This document shows, one piece after another, positions 54,268-63,591 of a stretch of 64,000 nt of DNA (the stretch's first letter is position 1; each line of letters starts with the position of its first letter). A program made the position numbers and the translations under genes. This DNA comes from Micromonospora noduli (lineage in GTDB: Bacteria; Actinomycetota; Actinomycetes; Mycobacteriales; Micromonosporaceae): positions 62,001 to 126,000 of the forward strand of contig NZ_PYAK01000005.1 of NCBI RefSeq assembly GCF_003264365.1. The letters run 5' to 3'. A model generated the notes under the pieces. That model ran no database searches and was not told where the DNA came from. It was given only the letters and a program-made list of their open reading frames with translations.

Positions 54268-56229
54268 TCAGGTGTGCCGGTGGCCCTCGGCCAGGTTCGC
54301 GTCGTAGCCGGCGGCCTGGAGGGCGAACAGTTCGGAGTACCGGCCGCCGGTGGCGACGAGGTCGGCGTGTGTGCCGGCCTCGACGAGCCGGCCGTGGTGC
54401 AGGACGAAGATCCGGTCGGCGTGCCGGACGTTGGCGAGCCGGTGCGTGATGAGGATCGTGGTGGCACGACCTTTCCGGTCCCGGATGGTCTGGAACAGGG
54501 CGTCCTCGGCGCGGGGGTCGAGCGCGGAGGACGGCTCATCCATGATCAGCAGTTCGGCGTCGCGCAGGAACCCGCGAGCCGCCGTGATGCGCTGCCACTG
54601 CCCACCGGAGAGGTCCTGGCCTCGCGCGAAGGTCCGGTCGAGCAGCGTCTCGTACCCGTGCGGAAGTTCGTTGATCATGTCGTGGGCGACGGCGCGGCCG
54701 GCGGCGGCCTCGATGCGATCCTGCCGGGCCTCGCTGTCGACGTCGCCGATGGCGATGTTCGTGGCCGCGGTGAACGGCCACTTGTGGTATTCCTGCGTCA
54801 CCACCGCGATCCGGGCGCGCAGCCCGTCGACGTTCCAGTCCGACAACGGGCGGCCGTTCCACTCGATACTGCCCTCGCTGGGGGCGCGAAGACCGGCGAT
54901 CATCGCGGCGAGGGTCGTCTTGCCCGAGCCGTTCTCCCCGACGAACGCGACGGTCTGCCCGGCGGTGATCGTCAACGTCACGCCGTCGACGGCGGAGTCG
55001 TCCCGATCGGGGTAGCGCAGGCTCACCTCGTTGACGGTCAACTCCCGCAACCGCTCAGGATCGGCCGCGGCAATTGGCCCGGTGCTGGTCGGTAGGTAGG
55101 CGTCGGCGCGGGTCATGAACCCGGTGTAGTCGCCGAAGTGCTGCCCCTCGGTGTAGACGTGGTCGACCTGAAAGGTGGCGATGGCCAGGGACCGCTGCGC
55201 GGACTGCACCGCGATGACGCAGGTCGCCGCGGCGGCGAGCGGGATCTGCCCGTCGAGGAGCAGCAAGCCGAGCAGGGCGTAGACGGTGCCGGTCGCGAGA
55301 CCGCCGACGACGGCTCCGACAGTGGTGGTCGTGGTGACCCGCCGGGCGAGGGCGAGCTGGATGTCGGTCTCCACCTGCATCACCCGGTCGTACTGGTCGA
55401 GCAGGAACCGGCGCAGCCCGTAGGTGCGCAACTCCGGGGCCGAGGCACGTTCGGCCATCAACTTGTGCAGCAGCCACAGTCGACGTCGACGCACCGATCC
55501 GGCGGTGTACGTCTGGTAGCGCAGATGCCCGGCCCGCAGCGACGCCCACGCGTTGGGCACCGTCGCGACCAGCAGCGCCAGCAGCAGCAGCGGATGGATG
55601 ACGATGACGGCGGCCGCCACGGCGAGCAGCCCGGCCAGCCCGGCGAGCAGGTTCATCGACGCCTGCACCAGCCCGATAGTCGACTCGGTGCCTCGCGAGG
55701 CGCGTTCCATGTCATCGGCGAACGCGTCGGCGTCGAACGCCTCCAACCGGACCGCTGTGGACACCTCGAACAGGCCCCGCTCCACCTCACGACTCACCCG
55801 AGGCGTCAACCCGTTCTGCGCGTACCCGGTGGCGATGCCCATCCCGGCGCGGAGCGCGACCGTTGCCGCCAGCACTGCCAGCGCGGGCAGCGCCGCCCGC
55901 ACCTTGTCCGCGGTCGGTCCGCCGGCGAACAGTTCCACCAACACCCGCTGCGTGGCCAACAGGCCGAAGGCGGCCATCACCCCCGCGCCGACCGTGGCCG
56001 CGGCCACCACACCGGTACGGAGCCGATCCGCGCGCCAGCTGATGCCGACGGCTGTCCAGACGAGCCTGGGCAGCTCCGCGAAGACGGCCAGGACGCCGGC
56101 CTCCGCGCGCGCCCGGAACCCCGTCTCCCACCACATCTCCCGCAGCTCCGGCAGCACCGACTCCGTGCGCCCAGGGTGAGGCTTGCCGGGATTGAAGCGG
56201 TGGGCCTCTGCGGTGGCGGTCTCGCTCAT
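54268..56229 (-). CDS. ABC exporter (fused membrane and ATPase domains)
   Basis: A 653-residue half-transporter with six membrane segments (~80-360) and one ATPase (~395-640). It has Walker A AFVGENGSGKTTLAAMIAG, signature LSGGQWQRITAARGFL, Walker B LLIMDEPSSALD and switch His in ITHRLANVRHAD. The ATG at 56229 has GGAGG 7 bases upstream; the frame extends to 56262 without RBS. The first ~75 residues are a cytoplasmic extension. It may act as a homodimer. It is followed by the two-component system genes and preceded by the MarR gene, both on the same strand. Confidence 0.92.
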   Translation of the reverse strand: MSETATAEAHRFNPGKPHPGRTESVLPELREMWWETGFRARAEAGVLAVFAELPRLVWTAVGISWRADRLRTGVVAAATVGAGVMAAFGLLATQRVLVELFAGGPTADKVRAALPALAVLAATVALRAGMGIATGYAQNGLTPRVSREVERGLFEVSTAVRLEAFDADAFADDMERASRGTESTIGLVQASMNLLAGLAGLLAVAAAVIVIHPLLLLALLVATVPNAWASLRAGHLRYQTYTAGSVRRRRLWLLHKLMAERASAPELRTYGLRRFLLDQYDRVMQVETDIQLALARRVTTTTTVGAVVGGLATGTVYALLGLLLLDGQIPLAAAATCVIAVQSAQRSLAIATFQVDHVYTEGQHFGDYTGFMTRADAYLPTSTGPIAAADPERLRELTVNEVSLRYPDRDDSAVDGVTLTITAGQTVAFVGENGSGKTTLAAMIAGLRAPSEGSIEWNGRPLSDWNVDGLRARIAVVTQEYHKWPFTAATNIAIGDVDSEARQDRIEAAAGRAVAHDMINELPHGYETLLDRTFARGQDLSGGQWQRITAARGFLRDAELLIMDEPSSALDPRAEDALFQTIRDRKGRATTILITHRLANVRHADRIFVLHHGRLVEAGTHADLVATGGRYSELFALQAAGYDANLAEGHRHT

Positions 56230-56385
56230 GGACGTACCTCCGGACGGCGCAGCCGTCGCCATTCCCTGCCGGGCTGGCGGGGTGGCGGCTTTCTGGAGGA
56301 TTGGAACACCCGAACATAGCTCTCGGCAATCACTCGAGCACTCGCCGTTATGGATGCGATATTGCCGGGACGGCGTCCCGGTGCG

Positions 56386-56877
56386 TCACTGCGTGCGCAG
56401 ATCGTCGAGGCGCGCTTTCAGCGCCGTGGCGATCTCGCCCGCCGCGACGATCTGCTCCGGCGTGAGGGCGTCGACGAAGAGCTCCCGGATGGCGCGCAGG
56501 TGGGGAAAGGTAGCGCCCCTGAACGCCTCGGCGCCGGCCGTCGTGAGCAGCACCTCCGCCCCGCGGGGAACCGTGGCGCACTCCTGGCGGCGGATCAGGC
56601 CGCGCCGCTCCATCCGCCCGAGGTGGTGGGAGAGCCGGCTCCGCTCCCACCCGATGTGCGAGGCGAGTGCGGACGAGCGCATCGCCTGGCCCTCCGCCTC
56701 GCTGAGGGCCAGGAGCACTGAGTAGTCCCCGGTCGAGAGCGAGGAGTCGCCCTGGAGTCGGGACTCGAGCCGGGAGCCGAGCGCTGCCGTCGTCTCGATG
56801 AAGTCCCGCCAGATTCGCAGCTCGTCGGCGGTCGGGAGCTGGCGTCCGCCCCGCCGGCCGGGTGTGGCCTCCGTCAT
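56386..56877 (-). CDS. MarR-family transcriptional regulator
   Basis: A 163-residue MarR protein with winged helix-turn-helix (YSVLLALSEAEGQAMRSSAL, ASHIGWERSRLSHHLGRME, RRGLIRRQECATVPRGAE). It contains a single Cys in the wing region (QECAT). The start is divergent to the first luciferase-like gene, and the 109-base gap contains two mirror-image palindromes, so it probably represses itself and the oxidoreductase genes. The effector is unknown. Confidence 0.92.
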   Translation of the reverse strand: MTEATPGRRGGRQLPTADELRIWRDFIETTAALGSRLESRLQGDSSLSTGDYSVLLALSEAEGQAMRSSALASHIGWERSRLSHHLGRMERRGLIRRQECATVPRGAEVLLTTAGAEAFRGATFPHLRAIRELFVDALTPEQIVAAGEIATALKARLDDLRTQ

Positions 56878-56893
56878 CTCACTCTCCCGGGAA

Positions 56894-56905
56894 TTGACGT
56901 GTCAA
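56894..56905. promoter_or_regulatory. MarR-type operator 1
   Basis: TTGACGTGTCAA, with inverted arms TTGAC/GTCAA, 17 bases before the MarR start. Its reverse complement is the exact sequence of operator 2. Confidence 0.8.
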
Positions 56906-56932
56906 TCGCCAAGTTAGCATCATTGACACGTC

Positions 56933-56944
56933 AACCGGTAGGTC
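56933..56944. promoter_or_regulatory. MarR-type operator 2
   Basis: TTGACACGTCAA, the exact reverse complement of operator 1, 39 bases away and 42 bases before the first luciferase-like gene. The TTGACA inside it could also serve as a -35 box for that gene, so binding would compete with RNA polymerase. Confidence 0.8.
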
Positions 56945-56986
56945 CGCTCCCGCGGGTCGCCGGCGGATTGCACCGAGGAGGAGACG

Positions 56987-58036
56987 ATGGCAGCTGCAGA
57001 CTTCGAGCTGGGGCTCAACTCGTTCGGGGAGGTGGCCACCGACGGCGACCGGGTTCTGAGCGACGCCGAGACCGTACGGCTACTCGTGGACGAGGCACGG
57101 CTTGCCGAGTCGACTGGACTCGACGTGTTCAGCGTCGGTGAGCACTACCGCGAGGGCCACAACGACTCGGCCACACCCGTGCTGCTGGCCGCGGCCGCGA
57201 CGGCAACCGAGCGAATTCGCCTCGGCACCTCGGTCACCGTGCTCAGCACCAACGACCCGGTACGGCTCTACCACGAGTTCTCCACCCTCGACGCCGTCTC
57301 CAACGGCCGTGCCCAGATTGTCCTCGGCCGCGCCTCCGCTACCGAGTCGTTTCCGCTGTTCGGTTACGACCTGGCCGACTACGAGCGGTTGTTCGAGGAG
57401 AAGCTCGACCTCTTCCTGCGGCTTCAGCAGGACGAACCGGTCACCTGGTCCGGCACGGTACGAACCGCACTGACAGCGCAGCGGCTGCACCCACGGATGC
57501 AGCCGGGCGGCATCCCGACCTGGATCGGTGTCGGAGGAAGCCCAAATTCGGTCATCCGCGCCGCCCGGCACGGACTTCCGCTCATGCTCGCGATCATCGG
57601 CGGGCGCCCCCAGCGCTTCGCCGGCCACGTCGACCTCTACACCAGGGCGCTCGAACAATTCGGGCATACCCTGCAGCCAATCGGGCAGCACTCACTCGGT
57701 CTTGTCGCAGACACCGACGAGGAGGCGGTGGAGACGTGGTGGCGATACTGGCAGCCGGTCGTGGCGGCCCTGGCCGCCGAACGCGGCTTCTACAAGCCGG
57801 ACCGTGCGCGCTACGAGGCCGAGATCGACCACGGGGCGCTCTTCGTCGGTTCGCCCGAGACGGTGGCGCAGAAGATCGCCACTGTCGCTCGCGACCTGCG
57901 ACTGAGCCGCTTCGACCTGAAGTACGACATCATGCACCTGCCCCGCGAGGCACGCGCGCGCACCATCCAACTGCTGGGCAGTGAGGTCGCGCCGCGGGTC
58001 CGGGAGCTGCTGGCTAAGGAGCCCAACCATGTCTGA
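56987..58036 (+). CDS. Luciferase-like (LLM) flavin oxidoreductase 1
   Basis: A 349-residue TIM-barrel monooxygenase of the bacterial luciferase/LLM class: FELGLNSFGEVATDGDRVL at the start, [70 protein letters not shown] and WIGVGGSPNSVIRAARHGL. FMN or F420 would be the cofactor. It overlaps the second LLM gene by 8 bases and is homologous to it throughout, pointing to an old tandem duplication. GAGGAG lies before the ATG. The substrate is unknown. Confidence 0.92.
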   Translation: MAAADFELGLNSFGEVATDGDRVLSDAETVRLLVDEARLAESTGLDVFSVGEHYREGHNDSATPVLLAAAATATERIRLGTSVTVLSTNDPVRLYHEFSTLDAVSNGRAQIVLGRASATESFPLFGYDLADYERLFEEKLDLFLRLQQDEPVTWSGTVRTALTAQRLHPRMQPGGIPTWIGVGGSPNSVIRAARHGLPLMLAIIGGRPQRFAGHVDLYTRALEQFGHTLQPIGQHSLGLVADTDEEAVETWWRYWQPVVAALAAERGFYKPDRARYEAEIDHGALFVGSPETVAQKIATVARDLRLSRFDLKYDIMHLPREARARTIQLLGSEVAPRVRELLAKEPNHV

Positions 58037-59057
58037 TCTGCTGTTCGGCCTGGACACCTTCGGCGACGTACCGCAGGACGACGCCGGCAAGCTCGTCTCC
58101 CACGCGGCGGCGATCCGGCAGGTCGTCGACGAGGCCGTGCTCGCCGACCAACTCGGGGTCGACGTCATCGCCCTGGGCGAGCACCACCGGCCGGAGTACT
58201 CGGTCTCCACGCCGGAGACGGTGCTGGCCGGAATCGCCACCCGCACCTCGCGGATCCGGTTGGCCTCCGGCGTGACCGTGCTGAGTTCGGACGACCCGGT
58301 ACGGGTGTTCCAGCGCTTCGCCACAGTGGACGCGCTGTCGAACGGCCGCGCCGAGGTCATCCTCGGTCGTGGCTCGTTCACGGAGTCGTTCCCGCTCTTC
58401 GGCTACGACCTGCGCGACTACGACACGCTGTTCGAGGAGAAGATCGAACTGTTCGTCAAGTTGCTGGACGAGAAGCCGGTCACCTGGAGCGGCACCCTGC
58501 GCGCTCCGCTGGAGAACGCCGACGTGTTCCCGAAAACCGAATCGGGTCACCTGGACACCTGGGTCGGTGTGGGCGGCTCGCCGCAGTCGGTCGTCCGCAC
58601 CGCCCAGTACGGGCTGCCACTCATGCTCGCCATCATCGGCGGCGCCCCCGAGCGCTTCGCGCCCTACATCGACCTGTACCGCCGGGCGGCCGATCAGCTC
58701 GGTACGACCGCGCACCCGGTCGGCATGCACTCGCCGGGCTTCATCGCCGACACCGACGAGCAGGCCAAGGAGATCTACTGGCCGCACTACCGGATCATGC
58801 GAGACCGGATCGGCAAACTGCGGGGTTGGCCCCCGATCCGCCGTCAGGAGTTCGACTCCGAGGTGGAGAACGGCTCCCTCTACATCGGTTCACCCGAAAC
58901 GGTGGCCCGCCGGATGGCCCGTGCGATCCGCAGCCTCGGCGTCGGCCGGTTCGACCTCATCTACTCGGCCGGAGCGCAACCGGCCAGCGCCCGGATGCGC
59001 GCCGTGGAACTCTACGGCTCGAAGGTGATCCCCATGGTCCGCGAACTGCTGGCCTGA
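58029..59057 (+). CDS. Luciferase-like (LLM) flavin oxidoreductase 2
   Basis: A 342-residue LLM oxidoreductase, paralogous to the preceding gene ([80 protein letters not shown]). The ATG at 58029 lies inside the end of the upstream gene, so the two are coupled. Two unlike subunits of one flavoenzyme, as in LuxA/LuxB, is a possibility. The third gene of the operon follows after 26 bases. Confidence 0.92.
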   Translation: MSDLLFGLDTFGDVPQDDAGKLVSHAAAIRQVVDEAVLADQLGVDVIALGEHHRPEYSVSTPETVLAGIATRTSRIRLASGVTVLSSDDPVRVFQRFATVDALSNGRAEVILGRGSFTESFPLFGYDLRDYDTLFEEKIELFVKLLDEKPVTWSGTLRAPLENADVFPKTESGHLDTWVGVGGSPQSVVRTAQYGLPLMLAIIGGAPERFAPYIDLYRRAADQLGTTAHPVGMHSPGFIADTDEQAKEIYWPHYRIMRDRIGKLRGWPPIRRQEFDSEVENGSLYIGSPETVARRMARAIRSLGVGRFDLIYSAGAQPASARMRAVELYGSKVIPMVRELLA

Positions 59058-59083
59058 TCAGCACTTCCAAGCGAGAGGACGAC

Positions 59084-59800
59084 ATGAACGACAACGACCG
59101 GAGCCGGCCGGCGACCCTCGGCATCCTCGGGGCCGGCAAGGTGGGCACGGTGCTCGCCCGTCTCGCCGTCGCCGCCGGCTACCGGGTACGGGTGGCCGGC
59201 TCCGGCGACCCGGCGAAGATCGCCCTCACCGTCGAGGTCCTCGCCCCCGGGGCCGAGGCCACCACGGCGGTCGACGCGGCGGCCGACGCCGACGTCGTCA
59301 TCCTCGCCCTGCCCCTGGGCAAGTACCGCAGCGTTCCCGTCGAGGCGTTGCGCGGCAAGCTGGTCGTCGATGCCATGAACTACTGGTGGGAGATCGACGG
59401 TATCCGCGACGACCTCACCAACCCGCGTACCTCGTCGAGCGAGACCGTCCAGGCGTTCCTGTCCGGCTCACGCGTCGTGAAGGCGTTCAACCACATGGGC
59501 TATCACGACCTGGAGGACGAGGCCCGGCCGGCGGGGGCGACCGGCCGCAAGGCCATCGCGATCGCCGGCGACAACAACGCCGACCTCACCGAGGTCGCGG
59601 CCCTGGTGGACGCGCTCGGCTTCGATCCGGTCGTCGCCGGGCCGTTGGCCGAGGGGGTACGACTCGAACCGGGCAGCGAGTTGTTCGGCGCCAACGTGAG
59701 CGCCGACGAGGTACGCGCCATGCTCGACCGCTTCCCGGAGTCGGAGCGGGGACGGATCATCACCGCTGCCCGAGCCGCGACCTCGCCCGACGCGGCCTAG
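59084..59800 (+). CDS. NADPH-dependent F420 reductase-like Rossmann protein
   Basis: A 238-residue protein with an N-terminal NADP-binding motif [20 protein letters not shown], then [61 protein letters not shown] and [13 protein letters not shown]. These match the NADP:F420/NAD(P)-binding oxidoreductase family (Fno-like). It could supply reduced F420 or FMN to the two LLM oxidoreductases encoded just upstream. The ATG at 59084 has AGAGGA 4 bases upstream. Its stop overlaps the stop of the convergent TPR gene. Confidence 0.88.
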   Translation: MNDNDRSRPATLGILGAGKVGTVLARLAVAAGYRVRVAGSGDPAKIALTVEVLAPGAEATTAVDAAADADVVILALPLGKYRSVPVEALRGKLVVDAMNYWWEIDGIRDDLTNPRTSSSETVQAFLSGSRVVKAFNHMGYHDLEDEARPAGATGRKAIAIAGDNNADLTEVAALVDALGFDPVVAGPLAEGVRLEPGSELFGANVSADEVRAMLDRFPESERGRIITAARAATSPDAA

Positions 59801-60564
59801 GCGTCGAACGCCGTCCGCGGTTCGAGGTGCTGGCCCACGGCGTACTGCTCGTCGAAGTCGCTCGGGCCCAGCGCCTCGGTCGCGGCGGCGCGCATCCTGG
59901 CGAGGTCCGCCGCGTCGTCCGGGTCCGGCACCTGGCCGAGTGCCGCGAACGCGGCATCGGCGACACCGATCATCCTGGCCGCGCGGGAGTGGTCCCCCTC
60001 GGCGGTCGCGAGCGCGGCGCCGGCGACGCAGACGTACGGCACGAAGTCGGCCCAACCGTTGTGGAACACCCGCTCGCGGTTCTCGGCGAACAGCGTTCGG
60101 GCCACGTCCAGGTTGCCCAGCCCCAACTCGCAGAACGCGAGGTTGTGGAATTCGGAGTTGACAGTCTTGGGTTGGCCGAGCGCCTCGTTGAGCGCGATGC
60201 TCTCCCGGTACAGGTCCCGAGCGCGGAGCAGGTCACCGGACATCCTCGCCACGCCGGCCAGCACGTGCCTCGGTCGTTCCTCCAGGGCCCGGTCGCCGGA
60301 GCGCAGCGCCACCGCGAGAGCCTCCCGGGCTCGTGCCTCTCCCGCCGGCAGGTCACCGCCGCGAATGGCGACCCGGGCGAGGCTGTACCGGGCCTCCACC
60401 TCGCCAGCCAGGTCACCGGCCGCCTGGGCCCGCTCGATCTCGGCCTCGCTCATCCGCACCACGGCGTCGGTCTCGCCTCGGCGAAACGCCGAGCGCACGC
60501 TCTCACTGAAGGTCATGGCCTTCTCCCCCATCACTGACACCGCCCGGTCGAAATCGTCCGTCAC
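59797..60564 (-). CDS. TPR-repeat protein
   Basis: A 255-residue helical protein made of tetratricopeptide-like repeats ([78 protein letters not shown]). It resembles the C-terminal part of large AfsR/MalT-type ATPase regulators standing alone. The GTG start overlaps the stop of the upstream GNAT gene (GTGA). The two stops at 59797-59800 overlap the convergent gene. Its function is unknown. Confidence 0.82.
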   Translation of the reverse strand: MTDDFDRAVSVMGEKAMTFSESVRSAFRRGETDAVVRMSEAEIERAQAAGDLAGEVEARYSLARVAIRGGDLPAGEARAREALAVALRSGDRALEERPRHVLAGVARMSGDLLRARDLYRESIALNEALGQPKTVNSEFHNLAFCELGLGNLDVARTLFAENRERVFHNGWADFVPYVCVAGAALATAEGDHSRAARMIGVADAAFAALGQVPDPDDAADLARMRAAATEALGPSDFDEQYAVGQHLEPRTAFDA

Positions 60565-61322
60565 CGCGCGTGGAACATGGTCCAGGTCTCCACGAGCGTG
60601 AAGCCCATCGACTCGTAGAGTGGCCGACCCATCACGCTGGTGTGCAGGTAGGCGGCGTCCGCGCCGGCCGCGATGCCGTCCCGCAGAACCGTCTCGGTGA
60701 TCACCCGGCCCAGGCCACGACCCCGGGCGGACGGAACGACGGCGATGTTGAACACGCCGACCACCCCGGAGGTCCGCATCCCGAGCCCGGTGCCGACGGG
60801 CCGGCCGGACTCCTCGGCCAGGTAGCCGGTGATGGGGTCGGCGTCGAGCACCGCACCACCCATCAGCGATCCGAAGAGGCCCTCGGGAACCTCGAAGCTC
60901 CGGGTGAGGGCGTCGGTGTAGAGGTCGTTCTCGGCGGCGCCGACCTGACGCACCGAGGGGCGCTCCGCCGAGCCGGCGCGGAAGGTGAGGTCGTCCGCCG
61001 CGCAGGCCAGCAGGGGCAGCTCGGCGCGTTCGAGGAGGCCGTGCCGGGCCGCGAGGTCAGCGACCTGGTCGTCCGCCTCGCCCCTCACGATGATCGACCA
61101 GTGCGCGGCCTGCCGGCCGACCTGGATCGCCATCTCGTCGAGCGACCCGAGGTCGGGCTCCGTGGACCTGTCGTACGCCGCGTTGAGCGTCGCGACACCG
61201 GCCTGCGTCACCCCCGCGCGGGCGGTGCCCCGCTCGGCGTACCCGCCCTTCGGAGTCACCCCGCACAGCGCCTCGAAGGCGTCGAAGTACGCCGCCGCCA
61301 TCCGATCGGCGGTGATGTTCAT
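60561..61322 (-). CDS. GNAT-family N-acetyltransferase
   Basis: A 253-residue protein whose C-terminal half is a GNAT domain ([58 protein letters not shown]). The acetyl-CoA loop is RGRGLG. The N-terminal ~100 residues are a second, degenerate module. GGGAG lies 7 bases before the ATG. The substrate is unknown. It is coupled to the TPR gene. Confidence 0.88.
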   Translation of the reverse strand: MNITADRMAAAYFDAFEALCGVTPKGGYAERGTARAGVTQAGVATLNAAYDRSTEPDLGSLDEMAIQVGRQAAHWSIIVRGEADDQVADLAARHGLLERAELPLLACAADDLTFRAGSAERPSVRQVGAAENDLYTDALTRSFEVPEGLFGSLMGGAVLDADPITGYLAEESGRPVGTGLGMRTSGVVGVFNIAVVPSARGRGLGRVITETVLRDGIAAGADAAYLHTSVMGRPLYESMGFTLVETWTMFHAR

Positions 61323-61531
61323 GACGGGACTCCCTAGACCGGTCGTTCTGCTCCGGTCGACAACCTAGCCACCGATCACGCTGACCAGCAAATCACGGGC
61401 GCGGGGACCGCCACCTGCTGTCCGGCTTCGAACCGATCAGGAATCGAGAAGCCCGAGAGAGTCCGAGCGGCCTAGCCTTTCCCCAGGTGAACGGCAGCAC
61501 GCCGACCTGGACGACAAGAGGGAGCCCGAGA

Positions 61532-61978
61532 ATGTCCGCGAAGACCACTACCGTGTCCGACGGCTTCAGCCCCGAGGAGCGGGCCGCGATGAAGGAGCGC
61601 GCCAACGAGCTGCGCGCCGAGGGCAAGAAGGGCGCCAAGAAGGCGGACGGACTGCAGGCGGTCCTCGACCGGATCGCGCAGATGGAGCCGGAGGACCGCG
61701 CGCTCGCCGAGCGGGTGCACGTGACGGTGAGCGCCGCCGCCCCGGGCCTGACGCCGAAGACCTGGTACGGGATGCCCGCCTACGCGAACGAGGACGGCAA
61801 GATCATCGTCTTCTTCCAGGACTCCGGCAAGTTCAACTACCGGTACTCGACACTGGGCTTCCAGGACCCGGCCAACCTTGACGACGGGGACCTCTGGCCG
61901 GTGGCGTACGCGTTGCAGCAGTGGAGCCCGGCCGTGGAGAAGAAGATCACCGAGCTGGTGCGGACGGCGGTCTCCTGA
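61532..61978 (+). CDS. DUF1801-like small protein
   Basis: A 148-residue protein with an Ala/Lys/Arg-rich N-terminal helix (ERAAMKERANELRAEGKKGA) and a DUF1801/YdhG-like fold (AAPGLTPKTWYGMPAYANED, KIIVFFQDSGKFNYRYSTLG, FQDPANLDDGDLWPVAYALQ). GAGGGAG precedes the ATG at 61532; the frame opens earlier at 61487 without RBS. Its function is unknown; members of the fold bind small ligands. Confidence 0.82.
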   Translation: MSAKTTTVSDGFSPEERAAMKERANELRAEGKKGAKKADGLQAVLDRIAQMEPEDRALAERVHVTVSAAAPGLTPKTWYGMPAYANEDGKIIVFFQDSGKFNYRYSTLGFQDPANLDDGDLWPVAYALQQWSPAVEKKITELVRTAVS

Positions 61979-62095
61979 CCGACGCCCGCCCCCTCGTTGG
62001 CTCACTCCCGGTGCGATGATCGAGGGCCGGAGCCGACGGAGACAGGTGGTGCGGACGATGCGGTATGGGCCGCCGGCGGTACGACGAGTCCACCG

Positions 62096-62611
62096 ATGAC
62101 CGGCCGGGCCGGTGAGGTGTTCGACACCGGTCGGACGGTGTCCGACATCGAGTCGTTGCTCGCCGCGGACCTGCCCACGGGCGGCGTGCCGGTCAGCGAG
62201 GGGGACCCGGTCACCGGTGAGTGGACGGGCACCCGCGGCGAGGGCTTTCGGATCGTCCCGCTCTGGGAGAGCGAAGCCCTGACGGGTGTGTACGGTCCCG
62301 AATGGAACGAGGCCGAGGATGCCGCCGAGGCGAACCTTGCCCTGGTCGTAGCGGAGTTGGACCAGAGGTGGGGCGCGCACCGCAAGGTCTCCATGCGGGT
62401 GCCGCTGTTTCGGGATCAGGCCGGTGAACCCATGCCGGCGCTGTTCCAGTCGCTCTGCGACCTGGACTGTTACGGCGACCTGGCGGTCTGGGGGCCGACG
62501 GTGGCCGAGGGTCGGTGGATCGCGGTCTCGGTCAACCAGTGCGACGGCGACGCTCCCATGATCATGACGGTGGTTGTCAGTCAACCACCGATCATCGAAC
62601 TGTCGGACTGA
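62096..62611 (+). CDS. Conserved hypothetical protein
   Basis: A 171-residue acidic protein without a signal peptide or membrane segment. Visible blocks: RIVPLWESEALTGVYGPEWN, EAEDAAEANLALVVAELDQR, WGAHRKVSMRVPLFRDQAGE, FQSLCDLDCYGDLAVWGPTV and RWIAVSVNQCDGDAPM. I do not recognise the family. The ATG at 62096 starts the plausible part; no clear RBS is seen. It lies between DUF1801-like and IMPase-like genes on the same strand. Confidence 0.65.
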   Translation: MTGRAGEVFDTGRTVSDIESLLAADLPTGGVPVSEGDPVTGEWTGTRGEGFRIVPLWESEALTGVYGPEWNEAEDAAEANLALVVAELDQRWGAHRKVSMRVPLFRDQAGEPMPALFQSLCDLDCYGDLAVWGPTVAEGRWIAVSVNQCDGDAPMIMTVVVSQPPIIELSD

Positions 62612-62678
62612 CCCGCCCGGCGCCCACGCCCCGGTACGTGCCCTCATCGACGTCGCCCACAGCTCCTATGGTTCGTGC

Positions 62679-63491
62679 ATGTCGATCACAGACCATGCGC
62701 TGGTTGTCGAGGCGGCGGAAGCTGGAGCCGCAGTTGTCCGCTCCCGGTACGGCTCCACACTGACGCGCGTCATGAAGACCGGCGGCGACTTCGCCACCGC
62801 CGCCGACGTCGCGGCCGAGCAGGCCATCCTTGACGTCCTACGCACGGCGCGTCCGGACGACGCCGTGGTGGCCGAGGAGAGCGGGCGCACGGGTACGGGC
62901 GACAACGGACGCACCTGGCTGGTCGATCCGCTGTGCGGCACGTTGAACTTTGCCGCGCGGACCATGCTGGCCTCGGTCAACGTCGCCCTGCGCACCGGGT
63001 CGGACGTCACAGTGGCGGCCTCGGCGGACCCGTTCGCCGATGAGGTGTTCTGGACCGACGGCACCGCCGCGTACGTCCGGAGTGCGGGGACGGACGAGCG
63101 ACTGTTCCCGTCGGCCGAGTCGACGCTGGTCGACCTCAACCTCGACCCACCCTTCCCCAACCGGGACGTCTTCCTGGCCGCCCGCATGCTCGCCGACGAG
63201 GGCTTCCTCGAACAGTTCCGGCCCCGGGTGGTCTCCACCAGCCTCGCCGTGGCCTGGGTCGCCGCCGGTCGCCGCGCCGCCTATGTGACGGACCGCCAGG
63301 ACCTGCGCAACAGCGTCCACTTCGCGGCCGGAATCGCGCTCTGCCAGGCAGCCGGCTGCGTGGTCACCGGGCTCGACGGCCAGCCGCTGCACGCTGGTGG
63401 GGACGGTCTCGTCGCGGCAGCGGACGAGCGGACGCACGCCGCCCTCCTGACGCTCATCCGGAAACAGGGCTCGCGATCGAGTCGGCCTTGA
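62679..63491 (+). CDS. Inositol-monophosphatase-like protein lacking metal ligands
   Basis: A 270-residue member of the IMPase fold: KTGGDFATAADVAAEQAILD, VVAEESGRTG, WLVDPLCGTLNFAARTM, SADPFADEVFWTDG and SVHFAAGIALCQAAGCVVTG. In active enzymes the central motif is DPxDGTxNF and the late one is WDxAAG. Here DPLCGT replaces the second Asp by Cys and SVHFAAG lacks the W-D pair, while the first Glu and Asp remain. It may have altered or lost phosphatase activity. The ATG at 62679 is followed by MSITDHALVV. Confidence 0.85.
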   Translation: MSITDHALVVEAAEAGAAVVRSRYGSTLTRVMKTGGDFATAADVAAEQAILDVLRTARPDDAVVAEESGRTGTGDNGRTWLVDPLCGTLNFAARTMLASVNVALRTGSDVTVAASADPFADEVFWTDGTAAYVRSAGTDERLFPSAESTLVDLNLDPPFPNRDVFLAARMLADEGFLEQFRPRVVSTSLAVAWVAAGRRAAYVTDRQDLRNSVHFAAGIALCQAAGCVVTGLDGQPLHAGGDGLVAAADERTHAALLTLIRKQGSRSSRP

Positions 63492-63518
63492 CATGAAGTG
63501 CGGTTGAGGTTCTAGCGT
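63488..63518 (+). promoter_or_regulatory. Candidate regulated promoter of sodN
   Basis: TTGACA (63488-63493) and TAGCGT (63513-63518) are 19 bases apart, longer than the usual 17. The spacer contains ACATGAA (63491-63497), six bases, then TTGAGGT (63504-63510), a partial inverted repeat like those of MerR/SoxR-type activators, which act on 19-bp spacers. The -35 box overlaps the stop codon of the upstream gene. The sodN start lies 74 bases downstream. Confidence 0.5.
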
Positions 63519-63591
63519 CCCTAAATGATCACGTCGGGGCCGCCGCGCCCGGACGTACGTCAGCTGAACGACCACCGTCGAAGGGATTCCG

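Noticed and set aside
63492..63591. Nur (nickel) box upstream of sodN
   Set aside because: No TTGCAA-type inverted repeat was seen in the leader, although this regulator is known for NiSOD genes in relatives.
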